DNA of 64,000 nt from Lepeophtheirus salmonis (Eukaryota > Arthropoda > Copepoda > Siphonostomatoida > Caligidae): NCBI RefSeq assembly GCF_016086655.4, contig NC_052144.2, positions 33,511,896-33,575,895 on the forward strand, in the 5' to 3' direction. Every line of letters starts with the position of its first letter. Positions within the stretch are counted from its first letter, which is position 1. Under the pieces are notes generated by a model. That model made no database searches. It was not told the DNA's origin and saw only the letters and a program-made list of their open reading frames with translations. The position numbers and the translations under genes are program-made. Of this stretch, positions 63,652 through 64,000 are shown in pieces.

Positions 63652-64000
63652 TATAGCCTCTTTCAAATACATCTATAGAATCCATAGAATTCTAATTCTT
63701 TCGTTGTGACATGTAACTTTTGCTATTTTAAGTGCAATTTTCGATGCTTTCTCCAAAGGATTAATCAGAATCAATTTGGAGAAAAATAAGATTGCTTTTG
63801 TGTTGACAGTAAAATGTCAAAAAAAAGTCAAAATGGAGAAATTATAATAAATCAATTGGAAGGAAAAAAATTAGTCCCCTTCTCAAAATCAATTTAAGGA
63901 TTGGTTTTCTTAAAAAAAGATTTTTTTATTTTATTTTCCTTAATAAAAAAAGGTCATTCGTTGTGAAAAAAAAAAAAAAAATCCTGCGGACGCCCCTGGA
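63652..64000. repeat. Family 1 end at the window edge, with AT-rich lead-in
   Basis: 63652-63890 is unassigned. From about 63890 the T and A blocks resemble family 1, and 63983-63999 is the exact end cctgcggacgcccctgg. Confidence 0.5.

Noticed and set aside
1..64000. tRNA genes and CRISPR arrays
   Set aside because: I looked for GGTTCGA-type B boxes with a paired A box and for regularly spaced short repeats with unique spacers; none was convincing.

Overview
This window is AT-rich eukaryotic DNA, almost certainly from an arthropod. The evidence is one intron-containing BTB/zinc-finger gene with typical GT-AG splice sites, many decayed mariner and Tc1 transposons, abundant microsatellites and long poly-A/poly-T runs, and no bacterial-style operons. 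The dispersed repeat whose ends read CCTGCGGACGCCCCTG, together with Tc1 remnants that recall a family common in fish genomes, makes me think of a fish-parasitic (caligid) copepod such as the salmon louse. That identification is inference from memory, not something the sequence proves.

The only gene I can support is on the minus strand, 8064 to 5902. It has four coding exons (8064-7294, 7222-7189, 7096-7037, 6812-5902) that join in frame into a 591-residue protein. The protein has an N-terminal BTB domain, a proline-rich linker with an AT-hook-like motif, and a C-terminal pair of C2H2 zinc fingers. The finger region most resembles Drosophila Abrupt as I recall it. The protein is expected to be a nuclear, DNA-binding transcriptional regulator. 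No other convincing host gene is present: the remaining long reading frames are AT-driven, lie in repeats, or are transposase fossils.

The rest is a patchwork of non-autonomous or dead DNA transposons. There are mariner remnants at 912-1717, 41079-42110 (with a second mariner, 41135-41977, inserted in its transposase frame) and 49010-49418. Tc1-like fossils lie at 3275-3625, 38375-38516 and 51535-51775. Pogo/Tigger-like termini occur at 11640 and at 19371-20114. hAT-like termini occur near 2656, 51959 and 52746. A fold-back element lies at 35933-36269.

Two abundant dispersed families account for much of the remainder. Family 1 has GGGGCGTCCGCAGG-type inverted ends and an AT-rich body built of about 48-bp monomers; about fifteen copies or fragments lie here, including one with a 144-bp higher-order repeat at 15577-16010. 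Family 2 is marked by GGTCTAGGATTTTCAGACC and a CCCAACACTAA end. The stretches between these are AT-rich and unassigned, with microsatellites, small palindromes and a surprising number of TGACGTCA octamers.
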